A DNA stretch of 32,367 bases from Curtobacterium sp. MMLR14_010 (GTDB lineage: Bacteria; Actinomycetota; Actinomycetes; Actinomycetales; Microbacteriaceae). The stretch is from positions 95,496 to 127,862 of the forward strand of contig NZ_MJGV01000020.1 in the NCBI RefSeq assembly GCF_001865015.1, written 5' to 3'. Both the position numbers and the translations under genes were made by a program. This document shows, piece by piece, positions 1 to 6,258 of the stretch (positions within the stretch are counted from its first letter, which is position 1; each line of letters starts with the position of its first letter). The notes beneath the pieces were generated by a model. That model was given only the letters and a program-made list of their open reading frames with translations, searched no databases and was not told where the DNA came from.

Positions 1-13
1 CCTCCCGTCCGTC
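1..13 (-). terminator. Partial terminator arm downstream of the first aldo/keto reductase
   Basis: The first ten bases, read on the minus strand, are GGACGGGAGG. This is the stem word used in the hairpins at 5524-5563 and after the thioredoxin-like gene at 28737. It lies just past the stop codon of the minus-strand reductase, where a terminator would be expected, but the other arm is outside the window. The call rests on similarity to the complete hairpin only. Confidence 0.3.
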
Positions 14-23
14 TCGTGGTGCG

Positions 24-1073
24 TCAGAAACCGGACGGCACCCGAGGCGTGTAGGCGGACTCGAGTCGCGTGACCTCGTCCTCGGTGAGCTCGATCGCGG
101 ACGCGGCGACCGCGTCGTCGATGTGGTGCTCCTTGGTCGCACCGATGATCGGCGCGGTGACAGCGTCCTTGCCGGCGACCCAGGCGAGGGCGATCTGCGC
201 CATGCTGACGCCCCGCTCGCTGGCGATCGACTCGACGGCGCCGACGATGGCGCGGTTGGCGTCCTCGTCCTGGCGGTAGAGGGTCTTGCCGAACTCGTCG
301 GTGGTCGAGCGGGAGCCGGAGCCCTCGGCGTCCCACGGGCGGGTGACCTTGCCGCGGGCCAGGGGGCTCCACGGGATGACGCCGACGCCGGTGGCCGCGC
401 AGAAGGGGTGCATCTCGCGCTCCTCCTCGCGTTCGAGCAGGTTGTACTGGTCCTGCATGCTCACGAACCTCGTCCAACCGTGCAGCTCGGCGGTGTGCTG
501 CATCTGCGCGAACTGCCACGCCCACATGCTGCTGGCGCCGATGTAGCGGGCCTTGCCGGCCTTGACGACGTCGTGCAGGGCCTCCATCGTCTCCTCGACC
601 GGGGTCAGCGGGTCGAAGCGGTGGATCTGGTACAGGTCGACGTAGTCCGTGCCGAGGCGGGTCAGCGAGGCGTCGATCTCGTGCATGATCGCGACGCGGG
701 ACAGGCCGGCGCCGTTCTTGCCGGGGCGCATCCGGTTGAAGACCTTCGTGAAGACCTGGACGTCCTCGCGCGGGGCGAGTTCCTTGAGGAGCGTGCCGGT
801 GATCTCCTCGCTCGAGCCGTCGGAGTACACGTTCGCGGTGTCGAACGTCGTGATGCCGGCGTCGAACGCGCGGCGGACGAAGGGCCTGGCGGCGTCGATG
901 TCGACGCTCCACGCGTGGGAGCCGCGGTCGGGGTCGCCGTAGGACATCATCCCGAGGACGACGTTGCTGATCTCGAGCCCGGTGCGGCCGAGGCGGACGG
1001 TGCCCGCGGTGGGTGTCGTGTCGTTCGTGGTGGTGCCTGCGCTTCCGGGTGTCGTGTTGCTGGTGGACGTCAT
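24..1073 (-). CDS. Aldo/keto reductase
   Basis: Cytoplasmic NAD(P)H-dependent oxidoreductase of the aldo/keto reductase superfamily (TIM barrel), 349 residues. The catalytic tetrad is visible: Asp78 and Tyr83 (FDTANVYSDGSSEE), Lys110 (VFTKVF) and His151 (YQIHRFD). The C-terminal half has the cofactor-binding style APIIGATKEHHIDDA. An N-terminal Ser/Thr-rich stretch of about 23 residues precedes the barrel. The ATG is chosen because it overlaps the stop of the upstream TIGR03086-like gene in an ATGA, with GGAAGC just before it, so the two are probably translationally coupled. The natural substrate cannot be told from sequence; the family acts on sugars, ketones and xenobiotic aldehydes. Confidence 0.9.
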   Translation of the reverse strand: MTSTSNTTPGSAGTTTNDTTPTAGTVRLGRTGLEISNVVLGMMSYGDPDRGSHAWSVDIDAARPFVRRAFDAGITTFDTANVYSDGSSEEITGTLLKELAPREDVQVFTKVFNRMRPGKNGAGLSRVAIMHEIDASLTRLGTDYVDLYQIHRFDPLTPVEETMEALHDVVKAGKARYIGASSMWAWQFAQMQHTAELHGWTRFVSMQDQYNLLEREEEREMHPFCAATGVGVIPWSPLARGKVTRPWDAEGSGSRSTTDEFGKTLYRQDEDANRAIVGAVESIASERGVSMAQIALAWVAGKDAVTAPIIGATKEHHIDDAVAASAIELTEDEVTRLESAYTPRVPSGF

Positions 1074-1636
1074 GCTTCCACTCTGGCATCGCGCCCTGTG
1101 ACGGCGAGCAGGCGGACCTGGAGCGGGGCGTCGTCGCCGACCTCGACCGGGGCGGCGTACAGGCCGGTCTCCGCGAGGGACTCGATCTGCGGCTCGAAGT
1201 GGTGCCACACCGCCCGGACGAGCTCGTCCGGCAGGGTCTCGTCGCTGCCGGTGGCCCGCGCGAGGTCCCACGTGTGGATCGTGATGTCCGAGGTCTGCTC
1301 CGCGAGGTACTCGCCCGCCGGCACCACGTCCGTCGCCAGGTGCACGGGGGTGTCCTGCGGGGCCTTCGCCCAGGCCTCGGTCGCGGCGCTCGCGAACCGC
1401 TGCCACTCGGCCACGAGGTCCTCGCCCACGGGCTCGAGGTCCGCCTGCGCCTGCTCGTGGTCGCAGCCCGTCAGCAGGTGCGGGATCCACCGCTGCTCCT
1501 CGATCACGTGGGTGACGAGGTCCCTGGTGGTCCACTCGGAGTCGGGCGTGGCGGCGTCCCACGCGGTGACGGCGGCGACGCGGCGGCCGAACTCGGCTGC
1601 GGCCAGTGCTTGCAACGCGATCCAGTCGGTGGCCAT
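1070..1636 (-). CDS. TIGR03086-like DinB/mycothiol-dependent enzyme fold protein
   Basis: A 188-residue protein of the DinB/maleylpyruvate-isomerase-like four-helix-bundle superfamily, subgroup TIGR03086 as I recall it. The conserved N-terminal block with TTRDLVTHVIEEQRWIPHLL carries His43. A second metal-ligand-type segment, ITIHTWDLARATG, carries His121 and Asp124. The family binds a divalent metal and some members use mycothiol, but most are uncharacterised. The start has a clear ribosome site, AGGAG then CACCACC then ATG. The stop overlaps the start of the downstream aldo/keto reductase by four bases, so the pair is a two-gene operon. A thiol-dependent detoxification role would fit the pairing but is only inference. 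Confidence 0.8.
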   Translation of the reverse strand: MATDWIALQALAAAEFGRRVAAVTAWDAATPDSEWTTRDLVTHVIEEQRWIPHLLTGCDHEQAQADLEPVGEDLVAEWQRFASAATEAWAKAPQDTPVHLATDVVPAGEYLAEQTSDITIHTWDLARATGSDETLPDELVRAVWHHFEPQIESLAETGLYAAPVEVGDDAPLQVRLLAVTGRDARVEA

Positions 1637-1787
1637 GGTGGTGCTCCTGTTCGTCGTGGTGTGGCGTGCAACCGGCCTGGCGCGCTGCGGATTCCCGCGC
1701 CCGGCCGTGGTGCCACGGTAGCGGGGCGCCCGGTGGCCCGCGGCCGCGTGCGCGGGCGAACCGTTCCCTTCTGGGGCGCCCGGACCG

Positions 1788-1845
1788 CGAGCGGGCGAAA
1801 CACCGTGGTCCGTTGGCGGACCGACCCAGCGTTTCCGCCCGCTCG
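1788..1845. repeat. 58-bp palindromic repeat, copy 1
   Basis: The outer arms CGAGCGGGCG and CGCCCGCTCG pair perfectly, followed by AAAC/GTTT with one bulged C. The centre forms a second hairpin, GGTCCG-TTGG-CGGACC. It lies 152 bp upstream of the TIGR03086-like start. Confidence 0.85.
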
Positions 1846-1874
1846 TCCGGGCGCGGCCGGGTGCGGCCGTATGT

Positions 1875-1889
1875 GGCCTGGAGGCTCGG
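1875..1889 (+). repeat. GGMCKGGAGGCYCGG word
   Basis: Exact GGCCTGGAGGCTCGG, identical to the minus-strand copy at 26341-26355. It is intergenic, between palindromes 1 and 2. Confidence 0.6.
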
Positions 1890-1957
1890 CTCGGCCGAGG
1901 TCCGGCTCGGCTCGGCTCGGTTCCCCGAGTCCGGCTCGCTTCGGCTCGTGCGGTCCG

Positions 1958-2015
1958 CGAGCGGGTGAAACACCGTGGTGCGTTGGCGGACCGACCCAGC
2001 GTTTCCGCCCGCTCG
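1958..2015. repeat. 58-bp palindromic repeat, copy 2
   Basis: The arms CGAGCGGGTG and CGCCCGCTCG differ from copy 1 by one G-T wobble. The inner stem is weakened by one mismatch (GGTGCG against CGGACC). The length of 58 bp is identical. Confidence 0.85.
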
Positions 2016-2082
2016 TCCGGGTGCGGCCGGGAGGGTCGGCTCGGTTCCCCCGAGTCCGGCTCGCTTCGGCTCGTGCGGTCCG

Positions 2083-2140
2083 CGAGCGGGCGAAACACCG
2101 TAGTGCGTTGGCGGACCGACGCAGCGTTTCCGCCCGCTCG
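2083..2140. repeat. 58-bp palindromic repeat, copy 3
   Basis: Perfect ten-base outer arms. The sequence is nearly identical to copy 2 and sits in the second unit of the tandem duplication. Confidence 0.85.
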
Positions 2141-2219
2141 TCCGGGTGCGGGGACGTGCAGGTCGGCGCGGGGGTGCGGCACGACCCTGCTCGGCTCGGA
2201 CCTCGGAGCGCCCCCGGGC

Positions 2220-2262
2220 ACGACGAAGCCCCGGCACCGCAAGGGCGTCGGGGCTTCGTCGT
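2220..2262 (-). terminator. Hairpin terminator downstream of yceI-like gene
   Basis: A perfect 14-bp stem, ACGACGAAGCCCCG at 2220-2233 with its complement at 2249-2262 and a 15-base loop, lies about 50 bp past the stop of the minus-strand YceI gene. No T-run follows, as is common in high-GC actinobacteria. Confidence 0.7.
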
Positions 2263-2313
2263 GCTGGGTGAGGAGTGTTCGGTGCCCTCAGTCAGCGAGT
2301 GGGTCCGAGCGGA

Positions 2314-2874
2314 CTACGCCGCCTGGAGGACGAACTGGACGTCGAGGTTGATCGTGACGTCGTTGCCGAGGGTGAAGCCGCCGGCCTCGAGCGCCGCGTT
2401 CCAGTTCACGCCGAACTCGGTGCGGTCGATCTTGGTGGTCGCCTCGGCGCCGAGCTTGGTCTGGCCGTAGCCGTCGGTGGTCACGCCGCCGAACTCGGTC
2501 TTCAGGGTGACGTTCTTCGTGACGCCGCGCAGCGAGAGCTCACCGTCGATGAGCATGTCGTCGCCGTCCTCGCGGATGCCGGTCGAGCGGAACGTCATGT
2601 GCGGGTGCTCTTCGGTCAGGAAGAAGTCGCCCGTGGCCAGGTGCTGGTCACGCTGCGGCTGGTTGGTGTTGATGCTGGAGACGTCGATCGAGGCCTCGAG
2701 CGTGGTGTCGAGGGGGTTCTCGGCGGTGACCAGGGTGGCGTCGAACTGCTCGAACTTGCCCTTGACCTTGCTGATCGCGAGGTGGCGGACCGAGAAGCTG
2801 ACCTCGGAGTGGGTCGGGTCGACCTTCCAGGTGCCGGTGACGTAGCCGGGGATGGCGGAAGCGGTGAGAGCCAT
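2314..2874 (-). CDS. YceI family lipocalin-like protein
   Basis: A 186-residue YceI-domain protein. This beta-barrel family binds polyisoprenoid-type lipids in a lipocalin-like pocket. Family marks seen are VDPTHSEVSFSVRH near residues 18-31, the RDQHLATGDFF segment, and LRGVTKNVTLKTEF in the middle strands. There is no signal peptide, so a cytoplasmic location is likely, as for many actinobacterial members. The ATG is preceded by AAGGACAACACC, a usable ribosome site. It appears to be a single-gene unit with its own promoter (2963-2991) and terminator (2220-2262). The physiological ligand is unknown; isoprenoid or quinone storage or stress roles are inferred from the family. Confidence 0.9.
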   Translation of the reverse strand: MALTASAIPGYVTGTWKVDPTHSEVSFSVRHLAISKVKGKFEQFDATLVTAENPLDTTLEASIDVSSINTNQPQRDQHLATGDFFLTEEHPHMTFRSTGIREDGDDMLIDGELSLRGVTKNVTLKTEFGGVTTDGYGQTKLGAEATTKIDRTEFGVNWNAALEAGGFTLGNDVTINLDVQFVLQAA

Positions 2875-2962
2875 GGTGTTGTCCTTCCGGGACGACTGAG
2901 TCTGAGCGACGCGAGCGAACCGGAGCCCGATCCATGCGCCCGCATCGAGGTGATGCTACGCC

Positions 2963-2991
2963 ATTCTGCACCTGTTTAGTTGAAGCGTCAA
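2963..2991 (-). promoter_or_regulatory. Probable promoter of yceI-like gene with overlapping inverted repeat
   Basis: On the minus strand TTGACG (2991-2986) is followed after exactly 17 bases by CAGAAT (2968-2963), a good sigma-70-type match in very GC-rich DNA. The inverted repeat GTTGA-N4-TCAAC at 2979-2992 covers the -35 box, which suggests an operator for a dimeric repressor, possibly MarR-type. The leader to the ATG would be about 80 bases. Confidence 0.6.
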
Positions 2992-2998
2992 CCATTGC

Positions 2999-3931
2999 TC
3001 ACGCAAGCGTGGCGAGACGTCTGTCGTGGGGCCCCCGCTGACCAGCCTCGAGCAGCCGACGGATGCGCCACACGAAGCGTTCGACACCCCGACCCACGTC
3101 ATCTCTGGTCGTGCGGACGAGCCACCAGTCGACGTCCTTCAGGTGTTCTCCGCGCGTGAGGTCCTTCCTGAACGTGGCCGGATCGGTCCGGTGGAGGTCA
3201 CTCTCGTACTCGATCGCCACTCGGGCTTCCGGGTACGCGAGATCGACACAAGCGATCCACTGCCCGTCGACGACGACGTCGTGGTTGAGCACGGGCTCGG
3301 GGAGTCCTCGGCGCACGAGCGCCAGCCGCGTACGAGTCTCGCCGGGCGACCTGGACCCGACACGGATCTCCTCGAGGGCCGCGCGGAGGTTCACGATCCC
3401 TCGGATCCCGCGTCGACGGCGGACTGCCGCCACGAGCTCCTCGAGCGTCACCCAGCCGAGCCACCCGACGAGTGCGTCGCCAGCGATGATGAGTTCATCG
3501 AGCGTGAGCATCGCGCCGAGCGCCACGAACGTGTCCGCCGGGCTGCTGATCGGGACGCCTCGGGCCTGCGAGCGGCGGACCGTCCCGGACCGGGCCCGAT
3601 GCCCCTTGGCTCCGCGGACGCGCAGCGCCTGGTCGACGCCGATGGTGGTCACGTGCAGACGGAGGTCCCGCTCGAAACGTCGGGGGAGCGGCACCCCGAG
3701 GATCGCTGCGGCAGTCGTGTGGCTGAAGACCTGGTCGGGACGGAGGCGCGGTGCAAGTGCGCGGGCACGCTCGTCCACGGTGCTCGGTTGCGTCGCGGAG
3801 CGGGTCCCATGGAATGCCCGTACGAGGTCCTTCGCCTCGAGCCGGCCGCGCGAGACGCCTCGGTGGAGCGCGTCCCGGACGCGGAACGAGGCGTCTCGCA
3901 GCACCAGTGGGAGTGGTCGTCGTGCGGTCAT
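2999..3931 (-). CDS. DUF559-type PD-(D/E)xK fold protein, actinobacterial
   Basis: A 310-residue protein of a type abundant in Microbacteriaceae. The N-terminal half has the recurring FSHTTAAAILGVPLP block (residues 69-83) and a VRGAKGHR segment, often annotated near AbiEi-like modules. The C-terminal domain looks like DUF559/Vsr-type endonuclease folds: Asp230 in CVDLAYPEARVAIEYES, Glu241 and Glu243, His247, then KDLTRGEHLKDVDWWLVR. These could form a PD-(D/E)xK-like site, but activity is unproven. The start is uncertain: ATG at 3931, or one of two in-frame GTG codons just upstream (3934, 3937), and no strong ribosome site is seen. A palindrome cluster lies upstream. Its function is unknown and it need not be a restriction enzyme. 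Confidence 0.75.
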   Translation of the reverse strand: MTARRPLPLVLRDASFRVRDALHRGVSRGRLEAKDLVRAFHGTRSATQPSTVDERARALAPRLRPDQVFSHTTAAAILGVPLPRRFERDLRLHVTTIGVDQALRVRGAKGHRARSGTVRRSQARGVPISSPADTFVALGAMLTLDELIIAGDALVGWLGWVTLEELVAAVRRRRGIRGIVNLRAALEEIRVGSRSPGETRTRLALVRRGLPEPVLNHDVVVDGQWIACVDLAYPEARVAIEYESDLHRTDPATFRKDLTRGEHLKDVDWWLVRTTRDDVGRGVERFVWRIRRLLEAGQRGPHDRRLATLA

Positions 3932-3970
3932 CACCACATGCTCGTGCCGAGCCGTCGTCGGGATGCCGGC

Positions 3971-3985
3971 CCGAGCCTCCAGTGT
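3971..3985 (-). repeat. GGMCKGGAGGCYCGG word, degenerate
   Basis: The minus strand reads ACACTGGAGGCTCGG, matching the family at 13 of 15 positions. It lies 40 bp upstream of the DUF559-type start. Confidence 0.45.
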
Positions 3986-4031
3986 GGATACCTGCTGACA
4001 AGACGGGCCTGTGGAGGACGCTCCGCTCACA

Positions 4032-4089
4032 CGAGCGGGCGAAAGGTCTGGGTCTCGGGCGCGCGACGCCCTGGCATTTCGCCCGCTCG
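4032..4089. repeat. 58-bp palindromic repeat, copy 4
   Basis: A perfect 13-bp outer stem, CGAGCGGGCGAAA with TTTCGCCCGCTCG. The centre carries GGGCG-CGCGA-CGCCC. It lies 101 bp upstream of the DUF559-type start. Confidence 0.85.
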
Positions 4090-4153
4090 CCTCTGAGCCC
4101 GGGAGGGGAGGGGAACGGGGGGCTGCGGGCGACCGCGGGGAGCTGCAGGCGGC

Positions 4154-4211
4154 CGAGCGGGCGGAACCTCCGGGTGGACGCGTCGGGCGACCACGGTGTT
4201 TCGCCCGCTCG
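4154..4211. repeat. 58-bp palindromic repeat, copy 5
   Basis: Ten-base arms plus GAAC/GTTT (one G-U pair), giving a 14-bp stem. The interior has GTGG and CCAC that can pair. It closely resembles copy 6. Confidence 0.85.
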
Positions 4212-4276
4212 CCTCTGAGCCGGGGCCGGCGGGGGCCGTCGGAGGACGCGGGTGACCGCGGGGAAGTGCACGCGGC

Positions 4277-4334
4277 CCAGCGGGCGGAACCTCCGGGTGG
4301 GGGTGCCGGGCGACCACGGTGTTTCGCCCGCTCG
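4277..4334. repeat. 58-bp palindromic repeat, copy 6
   Basis: As copy 5, with one change in the left arm (CCAG for CGAG) and a slightly different centre. The length is again 58 bp. It ends 126 bp before the start of the second aldo/keto reductase. Confidence 0.8.
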
Positions 4335-4446
4335 CGCTTCCGGGCGGAACTTCCGGGCGGAACCCCGGGCGCCCCCGCCGGGCGGAACCCACGCCCGGTC
4401 CGCTGACAGGCACCCGCAGGGCCCCGCATGCCCGGGGCGGAACCAC

Positions 4447-4452
4447 TAGCGT
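4447..4452 (+). promoter_or_regulatory. Candidate -10 box of a leaderless aldo/keto reductase transcript
   Basis: TAGCGT fits TANNNT and ends seven bases before the ATG at 4460, so transcription would start at or next to the start codon. No convincing -35 box is seen. Confidence 0.4.
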
Positions 4453-4459
4453 CGGAGCC

Positions 4460-5464
4460 ATGGAATTCAGGTACCTGGGCAACTCCGGACTCAAGATCTC
4501 CGAGATCACCTACGGCAACTGGCTGACGCACGGCTCGCAGGTCGAGAACGACGTCGCCACCCAGTGCGTGCGGGCAGCGCTCGACGTCGGCATCACGACG
4601 TTCGACACCGCGGACACGTACGCCAACACAGCAGCCGAGACCGTCCTCGGCGAAGCGCTCAAGGGGGAGCGCCGACAGTCCCTCGAGGTCCTCACGAAGG
4701 TCTACTGGCCGACCGGCCCGATGGGGCACAACGACGTCGGCCTCAGCCGCAAGCACGTCATGGAGTCGATCGACGGCTCGCTCGAGCGCCTGCAGACCGA
4801 CTACGTCGACCTCTACCAGGCCCACCGGTACGACTACGAGACCCCGCTCGAAGAGACCATGCAGGCCTTCGCGGACGTCGTCCGGCAGGGCAAGGCGCTC
4901 TACATCGGCGTCAGCGAGTGGACCGCCGAGCAGATCCGCGCCGGTGCCGCACTGGCGAAGGAGCTCGGCTTCCAGCTCATCTCGAACCAGCCCCAGTACT
5001 CGATGCTGTGGCGCGTGATCGAGGGCGAGGTCGTCCCCGCCTCGAAGCAGCTCGGCCTGTCGCAGATCGTCTTCTCGCCGATCGCGCAGGGCGTGCTCAC
5101 CGGCAAGTACAAGCCGGGTCAGCCGCTCCCCGAGGGCTCCCGCGCCACGGACGAGAAGGGCGGCGCGGACATGATCAAGCGGTACATGCGCGACGACGTC
5201 CTCGAGGCCGTCCAGCGCCTGCAGCCCGTCGCCGACCAGGCCGGCCTGACGCTGGCGCAGCTCGCGATCGCGTGGACGCTGCAGAACGACAACGTCGCGT
5301 CGGCGATCGTCGGGGCCTCGCGTCCGGCGCAGGTCACCGACAACGTGAAGGCGGTGGGCGTGAAGCTGGACGCCGACGCCCTCGCGGCGATCGACGCCGC
5401 CCTGGGCGACATCCCCGAGCACGACTCCTCGAAGAGCGTCAGCCCCACGAGCCGCCCCGCGTAA
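4460..5464 (+). CDS. Aldo/keto reductase, potassium-channel-beta-like subgroup
   Basis: A 334-residue NADPH-type aldo/keto reductase. The catalytic tetrad is Asp49 and Tyr54 (FDTADTYANTAAE), Lys80 (VLTKVYW) and His122 (YQAHRYD). The C-terminal VASAIVGASRPAQV region fits the adenosine-phosphate binding site. Sequence style (EFRYLGNSGLKISEITYGNW, ISNQPQYSMLWR) resembles the YghZ/Kv-beta-like subgroup that reduces methylglyoxal and other aldehydes. The match to the first reductase in the window is moderate, so this is a distant paralogue rather than a recent copy. The ATG lies seven bases after TAGCGT, suggesting leaderless translation; GGAG just before it is too close for a standard site. A strong hairpin follows at 5524-5563. 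Substrate unknown. Confidence 0.9.
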   Translation: MEFRYLGNSGLKISEITYGNWLTHGSQVENDVATQCVRAALDVGITTFDTADTYANTAAETVLGEALKGERRQSLEVLTKVYWPTGPMGHNDVGLSRKHVMESIDGSLERLQTDYVDLYQAHRYDYETPLEETMQAFADVVRQGKALYIGVSEWTAEQIRAGAALAKELGFQLISNQPQYSMLWRVIEGEVVPASKQLGLSQIVFSPIAQGVLTGKYKPGQPLPEGSRATDEKGGADMIKRYMRDDVLEAVQRLQPVADQAGLTLAQLAIAWTLQNDNVASAIVGASRPAQVTDNVKAVGVKLDADALAAIDAALGDIPEHDSSKSVSPTSRPA

Positions 5465-5523
5465 GCAAGCAGCCCGCAACACGCAGCAAGCGACAAGCAA
5501 CACGCAACACGCACGACCCACCC

Positions 5524-5563
5524 GACGGGAGGCTCGGTGCCAGCTGGCACCGTGCCTCCCGTC
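5524..5563 (+). terminator. Strong hairpin terminator after aldo/keto reductase
   Basis: GACGGGAGGC at 5524-5533 pairs with GCCTCCCGTC at 5554-5563. The inner part, 5535-5552, is a perfect palindrome (CGGTGCCAG/CTGGCACCG). Only single T positions interrupt a stem of about 19 bp. Both arms are copies of the GGMCKGGAGGCYCGG word in opposite orientation. Confidence 0.8.
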
Positions 5564-5726
5564 CGTCGTTCCCCGGCCACGTACACGACGCACCGCAGTC
5601 CCGCGTCTGAACGTCCGCAACACGACGCAACCCGCCCACCGGACGTACCCCGTGTGAACGGCCGGAGTCCGGTAGCTGGCAGACGCCTGGGCAACCGCGT
5701 ACCCCACCCAAACCACCACCCCGTCA

Positions 5727-5741
5727 CCCCCGAATCGGGGG
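5727..5741 (+). promoter_or_regulatory. Hairpin enclosing the ribosome-binding region of gtrA-like gene
   Basis: CCCCCG-AAT-CGGGGG forms a 6-bp GC stem ending two bases before the ATG. The only purine-rich ribosome-site candidate (CGGGGG) is its 3' arm, so initiation could be damped by the hairpin. The rest of 5564-5726 shows no gene and no clear promoter. Confidence 0.45.
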
Positions 5742-5742
5742 C

Positions 5743-6258
5743 ATGACCTCGACCGACACCCTCGTTGTGGTGCCACCCGAACAGGTGGTCCCCACGGGCC
5801 GTCTGACGCGGCTGATCGCGACCTCGCGGCAGCTGGTGTCCTTCGGCGCCATCGGCGCGTTCTGCTTCCTCGTCGACCTCGGCGTCTACAACCTGCTGCG
5901 CTTCACGGTCCTCGACGACAAGCCGATCGCGGCGAAGGTCGGTTCGGCGGTCATCTCCACGGCGGTCGCGTGGGTCCTCAACCGGTCCATCACGTTCCGG
6001 GCGGAGCGCACCTCCGGACGCCGCGAGACGCTCCGCGAGGGTGCCCTCTTCGCACTCACGAACCTGATCGGCCTCGGCATCGCCGCCGCCTGCCTGTTCG
6101 TCTCGCACTACCTGCTCGGCTTCACCAGCACCCTCGCCGACAACGTCGCCGGCAACGGGGTCGGCCTGGTCCTCGGCACCGTCTTCCGGTTCGCCGCGTA
6201 CAAGGCCCTCGTCTTCCGTTCCCGGGACGCACGTCGCACGAAGGAGCTCACAGAATGA
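5743..6258 (+). CDS. GtrA family membrane protein
   Basis: A 171-residue integral membrane protein with four predicted transmembrane helices (about residues 30-50, 58-76, 102-124 and 134-155), the usual size and layout of GtrA/DPMS-type proteins. Family marks include FGAIGAFCFLVDLGVYNLL and the C-terminal FRFAAYKALVFR. GtrA-like proteins are thought to help translocate polyprenol-linked sugars across the membrane for surface glycan modification. The stop overlaps the start of the GT2 gene in an ATGA, and that gene overlaps the GT39-like gene in the same way, so the three are one coupled unit. An in-window source of lipid-linked mannose is the polyprenol mannose synthase at 12885, though its use here is inference. 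Confidence 0.88.
   Translation: MTSTDTLVVVPPEQVVPTGRLTRLIATSRQLVSFGAIGAFCFLVDLGVYNLLRFTVLDDKPIAAKVGSAVISTAVAWVLNRSITFRAERTSGRRETLREGALFALTNLIGLGIAAACLFVSHYLLGFTSTLADNVAGNGVGLVLGTVFRFAAYKALVFRSRDARRTKELTE

Larger units (their letters stand above)
1919..2160. repeat. Tandem duplication of about 120 bp carrying palindrome copies 2 and 3
   Basis: The block starting CGGTTCCCCGAGTCC at about 1919 recurs at about 2042 with only a few differences (one extra C, GTGAAA against GCGAAA, GTGGTG against GTAGTG, CCCAGC against CGCAGC). Similarity runs through the palindrome and the following TCCGGGTGCGG. This shows local tandem copying of palindrome plus spacer. Confidence 0.85.
1637..2313. other. Intergenic region with three 58-bp palindromes and a terminator
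   Basis: No gene with credible codon structure is visible here. The region holds three 58-bp palindromic repeats (1788, 1958 and 2083) inside a roughly 120-bp tandem duplication, a CGGCT-rich simple stretch near 1885-1925, one copy of the GGCCTGGAGGCTCGG word, and the hairpin at 2220-2262. Open frames crossing it only translate the repeats. Confidence 0.8.
3932..4459. other. Divergent intergenic region with three 58-bp palindromes
   Basis: This spacer lies between the divergent DUF559-type gene and the second aldo/keto reductase. No credible gene is seen. It contains three palindromes (4032, 4154 and 4277) spaced 122-123 bp apart, a 13-bp tandem direct repeat (TTCCGGGCGGAAC at 4338-4350 and 4351-4363), further GGGCGGAAC words, and the candidate -10 box of the reductase at 4447-4452. 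Confidence 0.8.

Noticed and set aside
1788..2140. Integron attC sites
   Set aside because: Length and imperfect hairpin form are superficially similar, but there are no gene cassettes between copies, no conserved attC core triplets and no integrase in the window.
1074..2237. Long upstream extensions of the first reductase and of the TIGR03086-like frame
   Set aside because: They translate the palindromic repeats and GC-rich spacer. The four-base overlap and the AGGAG site fix the starts at 1073 and 1636.
4032..4334. Palindromes as ordinary intrinsic terminators
   Set aside because: They lie between divergent starts or far upstream of starts, and separate hairpin terminators occur where genes end.
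5465..5742. A small gene between the reductase and gtrA
   Set aside because: The frames here read through the terminator hairpin and have no ribosome site or recognisable similarity.
3932..5776. N-terminal extension of the DUF559-type frame to about 925 codons
   Set aside because: It would run antisense through the second aldo/keto reductase and across palindromes; the similarity begins only near 3931.
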